Shown here one piece after another: positions 37,101-44,987 of a DNA stretch of 64,000 nucleotides (position 1 is the stretch's first letter; each line of letters begins with the position of its first letter). Below the pieces are notes generated by a model that did no database searches, was not told where the DNA came from, and saw only the letters and a program-made list of their open reading frames with translations. This DNA is from Vanilla planifolia (Eukaryota > Streptophyta > Magnoliopsida > Asparagales > Orchidaceae), in assembly GCA_023846275.1 (NCBI GenBank), contig CM043868.1, forward strand, positions 2,871,153-2,935,152, given 5' to 3'. The translations under genes and the position numbers were made by a program.

Positions 37101-38568
37101 GAGTGTATGCATTAACTAAAATGGGAATTTAGTTATATACCATGCATCTTAAAAGCGTGAGCAATGTAATATGCCCATAGCAAAAGTTCATTCAAAATTT
37201 TAAAGAACTGGCCAAAGAAGGATGGATAATCATAAAAAAACATATCAAACAAAAGTTTCTTGTCATTTAAAATAAGTGGCAAATATGACTAACAATATAC
37301 CCAAATGCAAGCATGACAACATTTAAAAGGTAAGTCAATATAAAGAACATAAAATATCAAGGAAAGAATTGAGATAACATACGTAAAGGAATAAGCCATT
37401 CAAAGTATTATGCACTACAAGGAAAAAGGGGAATATACACGAATTGATTTTGATTGTTAACCTGTCCAATCCTCCAAGATACTTCTCATAGACATGAAAT
37501 GAGAGTTGTCCTGTGTTTGGATTTGCCAAAACATCAAAGATATTGGAACACGTTATTACATCTGCAATAATGGGAACAGCAGGAGCAATACGCAAAAAAG
37601 CATCTAAACCAACAGTGCCATCCTTGCCCACCTATCATAATATTGGAAAGTATCAGCCCAGAATAAAAATCATGACACCACATTTTGCTTCTAGACATGT
37701 AAATTCAATTCAAATAACTAATATCAAAATAAATTTGTTAACAGCTTTCATTTGGTGCAACTTATGGCACAGTTCCAATCAAGGTTGAAACATGAAACTA
37801 AGTAAAATATAATAAGATGTAACAAGATTCTTGCCCTGGGCGAAGGAGGGGTTGCCGTAGATGAAGCTTCCCATGCTAACATCATGTCAAATGTAAGGCG
37901 TCTAAACTTTGGATCAGCAAGATGGCCTATGACTTGAGTCATTAAAACTAGCGCCCTAAAACAACAATATTCCAACAAATTTCTGGAATAATTTGAAGTG
38001 TGCTTTATGCCATCAGATGCTTCCGATTCAAAGTTTCGTTGAAGCTCATCCATAGAAACATCAAGAATTCTGAAACCAAGAATAAGCAAAGCACTGAACA
38101 TAATTAGTGTTCATTTAGCAGTTCACAAATTGGATTCAATACGAATGCCACACTCATTTAGAGTAGCACTACAGCAAGTTGAATAAAACAGCCCAATGTT
38201 GATGAAAGGTACGAAATTCACCGCGTTTCATGCAAAGTGAAAAGCTTATAGGGACGCAATAACAACAAGCATTCATCTTCTAAAGTGGGGACTGGTTAAC
38301 AAAATCCTCTGATATCAAAAAGCTTATCAGGCAAAAGACATAAAAAAACGAAGGCTAAATTTTGCCAGAGCACAACTCACTGCGAGCACCGGCCAACGAT
38401 CACGTTGGCCATCTGTGAGAGTTCGGGAATCCACTTCCTCCGGCCAGAAGGGGACCGGCTCAGCTCCTCAAACTCGTCGTCGAAAGAAGTTCGACGGCTA
38501 AGCGCCCACTTGAAGGAGCCCTCCATGAAACCCTCCAGAATGTTTCGAGTTTTATCCATCATCGCCAT
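9546..38568 (-). CDS. DUF639-family protein, six coding exons, C-terminus not in window (partial)
   Basis: Join on the minus strand of 38568-38381, 38069-37835, 37631-37462, 19509-19367, 10445-10268 and 10113-9546: 1,482 nt, 494 codons, every junction in phase. The protein matches what I know of the plant DUF639 family (the Arabidopsis At1g48840/At3g18350 type): an N-terminal segment with WALSRR and RKWIPELS, then LLEYCCFRAL and FRRLTFDMM (residues about 94-125), APAVPIIADV (about 157-166), a central EVDGT...GISTWPGRLTLTDHALYFEA segment (about 226-258), GPWGSRLFDKA (287-297), MEFPEL (311-316), LPGGDLILE (389-397) and GVKVDGIDTNLAVM near 493. Family members are roughly 700 residues and continue with a hydrophobic C-terminal part, so about 200 residues are missing here. 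The molecular function of the family is not established; I assign none. The central segment resembles a PH/GRAM fold (inference). No frameshift or stop is seen in any exon, so the gene is probably functional. The join was made by eye from splice signals and family similarity, not from transcripts. Confidence 0.9.
10114..10267 (-). other. Intron 5 (154 nt)
   Basis: Donor GTAAGTG and acceptor TTTGTAG. Joining gives K-S-I-S-L-S-E-P-V in phase. Nothing else recognised inside. Confidence 0.9.
10268..10445 (-). CDS. DUF639 gene exon 5
   Basis: 178 nt, 58 full codons plus two bases at each end. It encodes RLTLTDHALYFEALKVV, DLKQLVRPELTGPWG and LFDKAVMYKSIS. Donor GTAAGTG at 10267 is close to consensus; the trailing TT joins the first G of exon 6 to make leucine. 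It carries the strongest part of the central family segment. Confidence 0.9.
10583..11963 (+). repeat. Probable LTR-derived sequence
   Basis: Starts near TGACTCACAGG and includes a TATA-like CTCTATATAACC at about 11280, followed by a CT-rich leader-like stretch and the 304-bp tandem duplication. The layout resembles an LTR promoter region, but I found no matching second copy, terminal duplication or primer site in the window, so the call is weak. Confidence 0.25.
11367..11963. repeat. 304-bp tandem duplication, two units
   Basis: Units start at 11367 and 11671 with ATAAAATTCCTC. Shared landmarks in order are AAAAAGCTTA, CACTTGGTG, TTTCTCTCTTACATCT, TATTAACCACAAAAAA, AGAGATTTTATCT and TTTCAATGATTGAGTTCATA. 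The units differ by substitutions and small gaps, so the duplication is not recent. Confidence 0.85.
12155..14048 (+). mobile_element. Solo LTR of a Copia-type family, with CCTAT target-site duplication
   Basis: 1,894 bp starting TGTTGTGTTG and ending GTACTTCA, flanked by CCTAT at 12150-12154 and CCTAT at 14049-14053. It is homologous along its length to the two LTRs at 52636-54575 and 56807-58772: shared ACCACCAAGAGAT/ACCATCAAGAGAT, TTTAATTTTAGGT-type and CAATTCACC...ACTTCA ends. No internal region or second LTR lies next to it, so it is best explained as a solo LTR left by recombination between two LTRs. It sits in intron 4. Open frames inside it are not genes. Confidence 0.8.
14755..14796. 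repeat. Compound microsatellite (CT)n(CA)n
   Basis: About ten CT units, then ACAAA and eight CA units. Confidence 0.9.
14900..15821 (-). pseudogene. Decayed minus-strand reading frame, probably from a transposable element
   Basis: The minus strand shows open or nearly open protein-like stretches: HHVDWGFPFVDDAKRMG (about 15600-15680), FLTNFELKWVKDPLKEY (about 15160-15225) and SNEEEIKEFMNSSICCWKA (about 15000-15080), separated by stops. Residue composition is protein-like rather than AT-random. I do not recognise the family. It lies within intron 4 of the gene on the same strand but shares no DUF639 motif. Confidence 0.3.
16955..17060. repeat. Short tandem duplication, period 49
   Basis: ATTTTGATT..GATGCACACACCAAA near 16963 and 17012 repeat with a 49-base offset, both followed by CGTAGATATTTA or a one-base variant. 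Confidence 0.7.
19367..19509 (-). CDS. DUF639 gene exon 4
   Basis: 143 nt: one base, 47 codons and one base. It encodes AIKKMKSQTESSHLS, then ERILEVDGT and EHVGISTWP. It has no starting ATG and is too short for simple ORF searches; it was found by looking for the segment missing between exons 3 and 5. Acceptor CCAG at 19511-19510 and donor GTGGGT at 19366. An alternative acceptor five bases upstream (CTCAAG) breaks the phase. Confidence 0.85.
19510..25798. other. AT-rich repeat-like sequence, no gene recognised
   Basis: Part of intron 3. A few protein-like scraps occur on the plus strand near 23170-23310 (AKWFEPKGSNKDLITTF), reminiscent of a decayed gag, but I cannot assign them. No terminal repeats were found. 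Confidence 0.4.
25799..25803. repeat. Target-site duplication, left copy (AATGA)
   Basis: AATGA immediately before the solo LTR; identical to 27953-27957. Confidence 0.75.
25804..27952 (+). mobile_element. Solo LTR of a probable Ty3 element, with AATGA target-site duplication
   Basis: 2,149 bp from TATAACGACTCG to GGGCGTGACA, flanked by identical AATGA. Ty3 LTRs of this kind usually begin TGTAACGA; here the second base reads A, consistent with a G-to-A change. A GC-rich block with many CpG sites remains at about 26040-26190, unusual in this AT-rich, CpG-poor window, which together with the intact duplication suggests a comparatively young insertion. It contains a 74-bp tandem repeat. No internal region is present. 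It lies in intron 3 within an older Ty3 element. Strand is assigned from the TGTAACGA-type start only. Confidence 0.75.
27075..27222. repeat. 74-bp tandem repeat inside the solo LTR
   Basis: GATGAGCACCAACACAAGAT starts at 27075 and again at 27149; each is followed by GCTGGGCATCAT or GCTAGGCATCAT and a TTGATTTGATA stretch. Confidence 0.85.
27953..27957. repeat. Target-site duplication, right copy (AATGA)
   Basis: AATGA immediately after the LTR end GTGACA. Confidence 0.75.
27958..28057 (-). pseudogene. RNase H remnant of a Ty3 element
   Basis: The minus strand reads VMNKPF, a stop, RILHLVKALSQLQKWVFEF and REPRF. The pattern N-x-P-x-x-x-I-L, then K-W-x-x-E-F and P-R matches the region of Ty3 RNase H that follows the connection domain. 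It lies about 630 nt (210 codons) downstream of the reverse transcriptase YxDD position, the usual spacing. The solo LTR at 25804-27952 is inserted just after it in the element's reading direction. Confidence 0.65.
28400..29090 (-). pseudogene. Reverse transcriptase remnant of a Ty3 element
   Basis: Reading the minus strand across frameshifts: EVQKLVDNGFAHNEYLANVF-like residues and FFIKKVE (about 28970-29030), corresponding to the conserved LANVV.VKK block; then NELVDST (about 28890), YAFSCYYQIRMY (28811-28850) at the DAFSGYxQIxM block; and EAYMGDIFVN (about 28670-28690) at the catalytic YxDD, here YMGD. Catalytic aspartates are lost and stops and frameshifts are frequent, so it is dead. The LANV/VDST pattern is typical of plant Ty3 elements of the Tat/Athila side; lineage is inference. 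The rest of the element up to about 30.5 kb is too decayed to read. Confidence 0.8.
30531..31122. repeat. 296-bp tandem duplication, two units
   Basis: CTATAATGAAAAGCAATGAG occurs at 30531 and 30827, and the partial start CTATTA at 31123, an exact 296-base period. The units are nearly identical, for example both contain CACATGATAGATGAC, the poly-T run and CTAAAAGCTTTTGATACAAT. They match each other far better than they match the diverged partner LTR, so the duplication is much younger than the element. Confidence 0.9.
31739..32050. repeat. Irregular triplication within the LTR
   Basis: ATTCCCCTTGGATAACTTCATC..GAATGGGTCTTGAGATCAA-type segments start near 31739, 31901 and 31980, spaced 162 and 79 bases. 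The partner LTR has a single copy near 35165-35240. Confidence 0.65.
32241..34242 (-). mobile_element. Internal region of a minus-strand LTR element (gag remnant, pol missing)
   Basis: Directly inside the upper LTR, the minus strand reads TTTGGTATTAGAGTAATGG (34237-34219), a near match to the tRNA-Met primer site used by many plant elements (TGGTATCAGAGC). An ATG at 34222 starts MDPTWGQMLMEF before stops accumulate. At 33521-33480 the minus strand encodes CYHCKNPNHIRK, stop, C: a CX2CX4HX4C zinc knuckle with a stop in the spacer, typical of gag. The interior is only about 2 kb and no reverse transcriptase or integrase was seen, so the element is internally deleted or non-autonomous. Copia-type is likely from the primer site plus zinc knuckle, not certain. 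Confidence 0.7.
34219..34237 (-). promoter_or_regulatory. Degenerate tRNA-Met primer binding site
   Basis: Minus strand TTTGGTATTAGAGTAATGG, two differences from TTTGGTATCAGAGCAATGG. It lies five bases from the LTR end placed at 34243. Confidence 0.75.
34243..35400 (-). repeat. LTR-like copy at the high-coordinate end of a minus-strand element (5' LTR)
   Basis: Partner of 30531-32240. Its inner end (plus-strand TGATACATCC at 34243) abuts the primer site, making it the 5' LTR of a minus-strand element. The outer boundary is where similarity fades, near 35400. No target-site duplication was recognised. Confidence 0.65.
35553..35590. repeat. Minisatellite (GGGAGAA)n
   Basis: Five copies of the 7-base unit GGGAGAA, almost perfect, in a purine-rich plus strand just outside the LTR. 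Confidence 0.85.
35600..37461. other. No gene recognised (end of intron 3)
   Basis: Several short open frames on both strands overlap each other and show no family resemblance. Nothing here joins in phase with exons 3 or 4. Confidence 0.5.
37462..37631 (-). CDS. DUF639 gene exon 3
   Basis: 170 nt, 56 codons plus two bases, from VGKDGTVGLDAF to YEKYLGGLD. It includes APAVPIIADVITCSNIF, a conserved DUF639 stretch. Donor GTTAAC at 37461. The last two bases AG join the first base of exon 4 (A) to give arginine in GLDRAIKKM. Confidence 0.85.
37632..37834 (-). other. Intron 2 (203 nt, GC-AG type)
   Basis: On the minus strand the intron reads AGG|GCAAGA at its 5' end and ATGATAG|GTG at its 3' end. 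GC-AG introns normally have a strong AG|GCAAG context, which is seen here. A GT donor a few bases downstream would break the frame. A second AG acceptor nine bases into exon 3 would also keep the frame and remove three residues (VGK). Confidence 0.7.
37835..38069 (-). CDS. DUF639 gene exon 2
   Basis: 235 nt, one base completing codon 63 and then 78 codons from ILDVSMDEL to TATPPSPR. It contains LLEYCCFRAL and FRRLTFDMM, two of the most recognisable DUF639 stretches. The exon end is set at AGG (37835) because the next bases are GCAAGA, a GC-type donor, and because this keeps the phase with exon 3; no GT donor nearby does. Confidence 0.85.
38070..38380 (-). other. Intron 1 (311 nt)
   Basis: Donor GTGAGT, acceptor TTGGTTTCAG. 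Joining the exons recreates codon CAA (Q63) and reads C-S-Q-I-L-D-V-S, in phase. Nothing else recognised inside. Confidence 0.85.
38381..38568 (-). CDS. DUF639 gene exon 1 (start codon)
   Basis: 188 nt. The chosen start is the ATG at 38568 (MAMMDKTRN); a second in-frame ATG pair follows two codons later and could also be used. The frame upstream has no closer ATG in phase. The exon ends TGCTCGCA and is followed by the donor GTGAGT at 38380. It encodes residues 1-62 and two bases of codon 63, and is rich in charged residues around DDEFEELSRS. GC content is clearly higher than in the flanks. Confidence 0.85.
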
Positions 38569-38870
38569 GCCTTTCAAAAACTACAAAACCCTTGCCTTCA
38601 GATTGTTCAACACCTGCTCCGAAATTGAATCTTCGCCGACCAAGGATAGCTGATCAAGCTTCCATTTTGTCCGCACAGATCAGACACAAAACCCGTTATG
38701 AACATCTCGTTGTGCAATGGAATTCCCCAAATTGCGTGCCCGGGTTGAAGTGGTTCATCTCCCTTCTGATACCTTTGCAAAGAAATCAACTTGGCTGCGG
38801 TAGATTCCCAGAGAAGAATAAAGAAGAAGTGGCCTTGGGAAGATTAAAATAAAAAAAAAAACGATTAGAA
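38569..38870 (-). promoter_or_regulatory. Probable 5' untranslated region and core promoter area of the DUF639 gene
   Basis: This roughly 300-base stretch is more GC-rich than the surrounding DNA and has a CT-rich run on the gene strand around 38790-38835 (CTTCCCAAGG, CTTCTTCTTTATTCTTCTC), typical of plant leaders. I see no convincing TATA box, so the start site is not placed. If transcription begins upstream of 38760, the leader contains upstream ATGs: 38758 (20 codons, stop at 38696) and 38705 (32 codons, stop at 38607), plus a 3-codon one near 38675. Confidence 0.5.
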
Positions 38871-39517
38871 ATTAGGTAAGGAGCACCGGAAATTAGTACC
38901 GAGTAGCCTCCTAACTGTTGGTTGATAAAACGTTTGAAATTTGAAATTCTAAAATCAGTAAAAATTTAAATTAAATGGAGTCCAATCATTAAAATTTTAG
39001 TTTACTTGCACATTAAGTTAATTTCAAGAACAGCTCACTACAATATCAAAAGATATGTTATGTGCACGGCCTCAAAAAAACCAAATTTTTAGGAAAATAT
39101 AACTGCAATATTATTTAATAAATTATAAGATCTTTCCAACATATTATCAGAAGTTAATGAACAAGCAAAATGATCAATAAATGAAGGATGATGCTCAAAT
39201 AATCTAATGATCATTTGAGCATCCCATTTATGGCATTTGAACAATGTCATTGCCAATGGATGACAATGTTAATGGTCATAAATAGTTTATTGTCCTAATT
39301 AAGATGTACAAAATACATCTCATAATATTTTAATAAATTACTTATACAATTATAATTCCTAAAAAATTTTTATATAACAAATCTCTCAATAGCTCTCTGA
39401 ACATGTTATTAAGATCCCTCTCTCAATTTACATTAATAGCATGACTTATCATGTGAGTAGATAATGAATTTTTCAAAACTTAGCAAGTAAATTGTTAAAT
39501 TTAAACAATACTAAAGT

Positions 39518-39534
39518 TATATATATATATATAT
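39518..39534. repeat. AT microsatellite
   Basis: About eight TA units. Confidence 0.85.
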
Positions 39535-40328
39535 TAGTAAAAAAATATAGTAATTAGATAGTATAAATATAATAAGTGATATCATATAATATAAAGTAAA
39601 GAGAGTATTTAAAAATAATCAATTAAAGATTATCATACAGTACAAAAATAACTATCATATTAACATGATTAAGTGAGGATTAGTATCATACATGAAATCA
39701 TTTATTTCAATATAAGACAAATATGCATCAATAATGTATATAATTATGAAATTATAATAATATGATAAGAAATAACTGATAACATATTTAAGCAAATTGA
39801 GCATTTTACAATACAAAGATAATTGTTATATTAGTACAATCCATGAAAATTGAAGAATTTTTAAAACTTGAAATAACAAATAACCAAGAAAACTGACTTT
39901 GAAACTAGAGTTATCATTAAAAATCTCTTAGAAATAAGAAGGTAAAAGGTGAAAAGAAATTTACATAAAAGAACATAACTATTAAAGGCATTTGAAAGAT
40001 CAAGAATATAAAAAGATGCAAAAATAAATATAATAGAAGAACCGCTAATGACTTGAAAAGTTTATGGGGTGAAAGATCTAGGAAAGCTACTTTGGTCAAA
40101 TCAATGAAGAAAGAAGAGATCAAGGGTTTGGAAAATATTTTGTGCAAATGTCTAAGCAAAATTGAGTAAATGAAAAAAACCTAGACTAGACCAATACATT
40201 AAAAGTTAAGATAAGAAAACCCATACCTGTGAGTATATATTTATTTGTTTGATGTATTGTAAGGTAGAACCCTAAAATATTATAATGCATGACAAATAAT
40301 TTAAGGATGTTTAAGTAGGCAAGTTTCT

Positions 40329-40350
40329 ATATATATATATATATATATAT
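40329..40350. repeat. AT microsatellite
   Basis: Eleven TA units. Confidence 0.9.
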
Positions 40351-40821
40351 GTTATAGATAATGTATATTGTTTGAAAGACGATTAAAGCCTTAACTGATA
40401 AAATAAAATGGCAATTGAGAATGTTTGATTTCTTGTAAGTGTGTTATCTTTTTATTAATGTAAATAGGATAATACCTTATTTAATTGTCACATTTTTATA
40501 TAAAAAGCATTTTATTCAAAGCTTAAGATTAAGTTTATAGCATAAATAATATATTTTCTAAAATGACATAATCTAGATTTTACATGACTTAATAAACTTA
40601 TAATCATTGATGGTTTAATCCATTTTAGAGTAGTTGCCTAATAAGCATAATTATCCTATGTAATTGTATGATCTAAAAGATCATGCTAGAGTAATAGTAT
40701 GTCTTGATAATATATTGTTCTCTAATCATACTTGTCTAATAAAACTAAAATGAGTGGTATCATCACAGTACAAAGGTGATTACACATGAATAATGAAGCT
40801 TCTATGATTCATATTTGCTTA

Positions 40822-41443
40822 ATAATTTATCTACAAGGAGTTGTCACCAAAAACCCTCAACACTAGATCTTCTTTTTCGAGTCACCATAGTGAAAATGAA
40901 AGCATAATAATAATGAGGAGCTAAAGAAGAAAAGAAGAAATGAGTTTTTGGTCACAAAGAGATTAAATTTTCTAAGCATGTCTTTAAGGGGTTTTGAATT
41001 AATTAAGTTTTGAATTCTAAAATTTTGAAATACTTCATGCATCCTTCTTATCCCTTTAAATAAAGATTTAGATATAATATTTTATTACAAAATAAAAAAC
41101 GTGTGATTTTGATCAATGTATAAATTATTACAAATTTTGTGCTCAACTGACTTAACCACGTATACCCGCATTGCTTGCACATGTTTGCTCATGTCAGGGA
41201 ACTATTCATATGCATATGTGTTATTCTCTTGCATTAATAGGCCCTCCACACTCATGTTGATTGCAATGGCATCTGATGTGACATGTCTTCCTATGTACAT
41301 GCTTACAACTCTACACATGGTGCCTAACCATCTCATTACAGTATGTACTCCATCGCATCTATAGCGAGCCACAACACAGCACTTATTATTTTGTGTTGTA
41401 ATAAAAGTTTTCATCATTTTTCTCCTCCATTGATTTTTTTATA
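40822..41443 (-). repeat. 3' LTR of copy 1
   Basis: 622 bp; the minus-strand start reads TATAAAAAAATCAATGGAGG, matching TGTAAAAAAATCAAAGAG at 45963. The outer end near 40822 is approximate. Confidence 0.6.
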
Positions 41444-43286
41444 ATTTTGTATTTAATAACTTAGAAATGAGCTCCTGATCATAGATCCCTTTTTTTTGTG
41501 ATTCGAGTCCTATCAAATCTTTTTTTTTTCAAACTAATTCTTTGTAAGATCTAATTTAGTTATTTTCTTTAAAAGGTTAAGACTTTCATTGGTCCCATCA
41601 AGTGATTCTTTTTAATTTATTATAAGTAGTACATCACTTTGGTAGGTATTCATCAGCCTCTTCATTTGGATAGTACTGATATCGTGTTTTGTCAATGCTT
41701 CTTTATCTCAACTTAAAAGGAAGTATTGTTCATCATTTATAAATTGATATTATTATGCTCATGTATAGTAAACGATATCTTGATCCCATAAATATAGATT
41801 TTTTATTATGATTTGACAAATAGCTAGAGATACCAATTCATTGATAATTTTATTAATATAGTCTTTAGTAATGAAAAACTTCATATTATAGTATTTTCTT
41901 AACACTTGCTTTGGAATTTTTATGAATCCATCTTAGAGTATAAGGTTTTGGATATGTTGTAGTCTTCAACTTCAGTATTTTCATAATATTTTCTAATATT
42001 AGATTATCTTTACTTTTAGATAATAATAATAATTATAATCTCTTTCTTCGCTTGAATTCTAATGATGAAGAGTTCTCCTCTTTGTTTTGCTTCATAAGAG
42101 ATATTCTTTAAACTCATTATAAAAGATAAGTTTTCATCAATTTGTAGACAAGTTATAAATATCTTTTAGGTATTAGCTATAATAAATATTTTTGTTTTTT
42201 TAACATTTTTAGAAATAATTTATGATGTAATTTCTAGAATTTTAGTCAAATGTGACGTGCCTTGATGTAGTGATCATAATCCTTATAACTTTTATAATAG
42301 AGTGTTGTTAATTCTAATTGTAATTCTTTTATTTATAGAATTCTCTTCATTTTTGTCACCAATGATCAGACTTATACTCATATTTTTTTGGTATTATGTC
42401 CGTCTAGTTTTGTCTATTTATTCATTTTAATAAACATTATAAATGTATTATTTTATTTTAAAGATTAAATAAGAAAAAGAAATAATTAAGTGATAATAAG
42501 ATAATATAAAGTTGTAATATGCTTTGACAATAATTACATCTCTTTAATAGGTATTTACAAACTCATAACTTACAAAACTTTTATGACATGTTCCTGTACA
42601 ATTTTTACTTGTCAGTATTATAGACTATGTCACTTTCTTTACATTTTCCTCATGTAAAATTCATGGGATAAAATTCTTCTTTAATAAATTTTTTAAATTA
42701 ACTATATATCACTTCTATAATTATATTAGTTTGTAAGTGAGCATTCCATTAGCTAATTCATGATTATCATTTTTAATTAAGAATATACCATTTTTTCATT
42801 AATGAATAGTTATAAAAAGAGAAATATATCTCTAATTATTCATACTAGGTATCTAATTTCTCTACATATATTTTATCATTACAAATTGATAAATCAAGTG
42901 TAGTATTTATCTTAAAGAGATATTATTAATTCTTATGCATCAAAAACATGAGATTGATATCATCCTCATCTTTTCTCAAATTATCTTAAGATTATTAATT
43001 AATTTAGACTCCTTTGATTAAGGATATTTTATTTTGATGGATTGTCTTTTAAATCTATTGTAGGTAAGGATTGAGATTTTTGTACCATCTCTATTAACAT
43101 TTATATTTATTGGATTAATAGAATTACTTGTATCTCTAAACTTAATGGTAAAATAGTTGATGCATTTATTTTGATTGAAGTCTCATCAATCTTTTGATTC
43201 TCTTTTGCAACTTGCTCTTCAACTAATTTCTTCTTTACTTTTGTTATTGGCTTTGAATTCAAGTATCTTTAATAAGAAAAATAATA

Positions 43287-43768
43287 TAATCTATCTCAAG
43301 GTATTCTCATCTTGAGCCCTTTATAGCAAACTTTCTTTTTCAAGGTGTAACAAAAAAAGTGAAAGTATAGTAATGACAATGAGCTAAAAGAAGAAAGGAT
43401 GGAGAATAAGAGTTTTTGTTATAAGGAGATTGAGTTTCTTAAAAGTTGTTCGTCAAAAGATTATGAATTCATGAATTTCTAAATTCTAGAATTTTTAATT
43501 ATTTCATATATTATTTTACTTTTTTATATAAATGTTTAGATATAATATTTTATTACAAAATAAAAAAAATATGTTGCTTTCATCAAACTATAAAGTTTTG
43601 CAAAATCTATACCCAATCAAATTGAACTTATGCACTCTCTTACATTGCCCACACAAGTAAGTCATGTTAGGTTGTCTATTCGTGTACACATCAACCCAAC
43701 AATACAGCACTTGCCCAATAGGGCACACATGTGATTGTAATTTTTAGAGATAGAAATAATTAATTACA
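43287..43768 (-). repeat. 5' LTR of copy 1, internally deleted
   Basis: 482 bp. Both ends match the family, but the segment corresponding to roughly 46020-46160 of the other element is absent; the join is near 43735. Confidence 0.6.
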
Positions 43769-44932
43769 ACTTCTTAAAAAATTGGGATATAAATATAATT
43801 TTTATATTCAAATTGGTGTATTTGCAAGTTTTAGAATGTCAAAAGAACAAGATTGTAATTTTATAAATTTTAATGCAATTATAGAAGATAGATTTAAAAA
43901 TAAAGAAAAATTTGGATGATATCGGTAGATGGTGTGTAGAATGTACATATTTATTGTTTATTTTTATTATTTAATTAATTTTTGTAATGATGATTTATTT
44001 GACACTAAATTACATGCACTGTTGGATTATTATATGAGTGTGTAATTAAAGAAATTAATTTATATTATAAATTAATTGAAGGTTGATTTAGATCAGCTCC
44101 TAAACTACTTAAAGATTAAATAAATATTATTTAAGGCAATTTAATAACTCTAACCACCACTTGCTAATATTTAAGCATGTTTAATGACTTCTTAGTGGAT
44201 TTAGAAGAATTTTTCCTTTCCATAAGGTTATGAAATGCTTGGATGTGTAGTGGCTATTGGTTTTTATTATAGAGGATTATTGTGTTATTTGTAAGAAGCT
44301 TCAACCAAGAGGGTGTTGGCTCATGGGTTTATCATCACTATTTAGGTATTCTTTCTTCTTTTATTATTTTGAATTTATTGTGAGCATACCTTAAGTTGTT
44401 ATTAAGAGAGGAGAGGAATAACGATGCAAAATGAGATAGGATTGGATGAGGAAGATGAGGATGGCTTCACATTCTATAAGGAGTAGAGAGTAAAGTAATG
44501 GGAGAAGCTTGGTTCTAATAGAGAAAAGGAGAAAAGAAGAGCCAATGTTGCAAGCATAGCAATAATTTGTTAAAGGAAGAAGAAGATGTCTTGATTTTAT
44601 GGGAGGAAGGAATGAAGGATGAAGAGTGAGAATGACACAAGAGGATGTTGAAGTAGAGAGAAAGAGGAACTACCAAAACTTGGTTTTATTTAAGGATTTG
44701 ACTTAACAAACTAAGGAACCTAGGCCACACTAAACTGCATTAACTTGTAAGATTAGGTTGGTGCAAAGAATGGTTAAGTATGAGTGTGAAATGTGCAAAA
44801 TTTGCTCTAGTTCATGTGCAGAAATTTAATTCATCTAATTCAAGCAACTAGTAAAGGAGAGAGAAAGAGTGTGTAGAATTATTGAACCCAAGTCTAAGTT
44901 CAAGAAAAATAATAAATATAAAATAAAATATA

Positions 44933-44987
<55 letters not shown>

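Larger units (their letters stand above)
19510..37461 (-). other. Intron 3 (17,952 nt) filled with repeats
   Basis: Donor GTTAAC, acceptor TCTCAAGTCCAG, with the exon beginning AGCAATT. It spans several nested and adjacent retroelements described separately (solo LTR, Ty3 remnant, minus-strand LTR element). Joining exons 3 and 4 across it gives an uninterrupted DUF639 frame, which is why I treat the whole block as intron rather than as two broken genes. Confidence 0.8.
38871..40821. other. AT-rich intergenic sequence upstream of the DUF639 gene
   Basis: No coding signal on either strand. It contains an AT microsatellite at 39518-39534 and one at 40329-40350. Confidence 0.5.
40822..43768 (-). 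mobile_element. Short non-autonomous LTR element, minus strand (copy 1)
   Basis: Two direct copies of an LTR (3' LTR 40822-41443; 5' LTR 43287-43768) flank an internal region of about 1,843 bp. The internal region aligns in reverse complement with that of the element at 45963-49155 over most of its length, for example the stretches reading ATCAATCTCATG and ATTAGATACCTAG. The 3' LTR is preceded by a purine-rich tract (GGAGGAGAAAAATG on the minus strand). Next to the 5' LTR, the primer site is decayed to TTTCTTATTAAAG. The 5' LTR has lost about 200 bp internally. No reverse transcriptase seen. Boundaries are by eye. Confidence 0.65.

Noticed and set aside
38592-38852. 86-codon plus-strand open frame upstream of exon 1
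   Set aside because: Overlaps the leader and promoter area antisense to the gene; no similarity to any family recognised.
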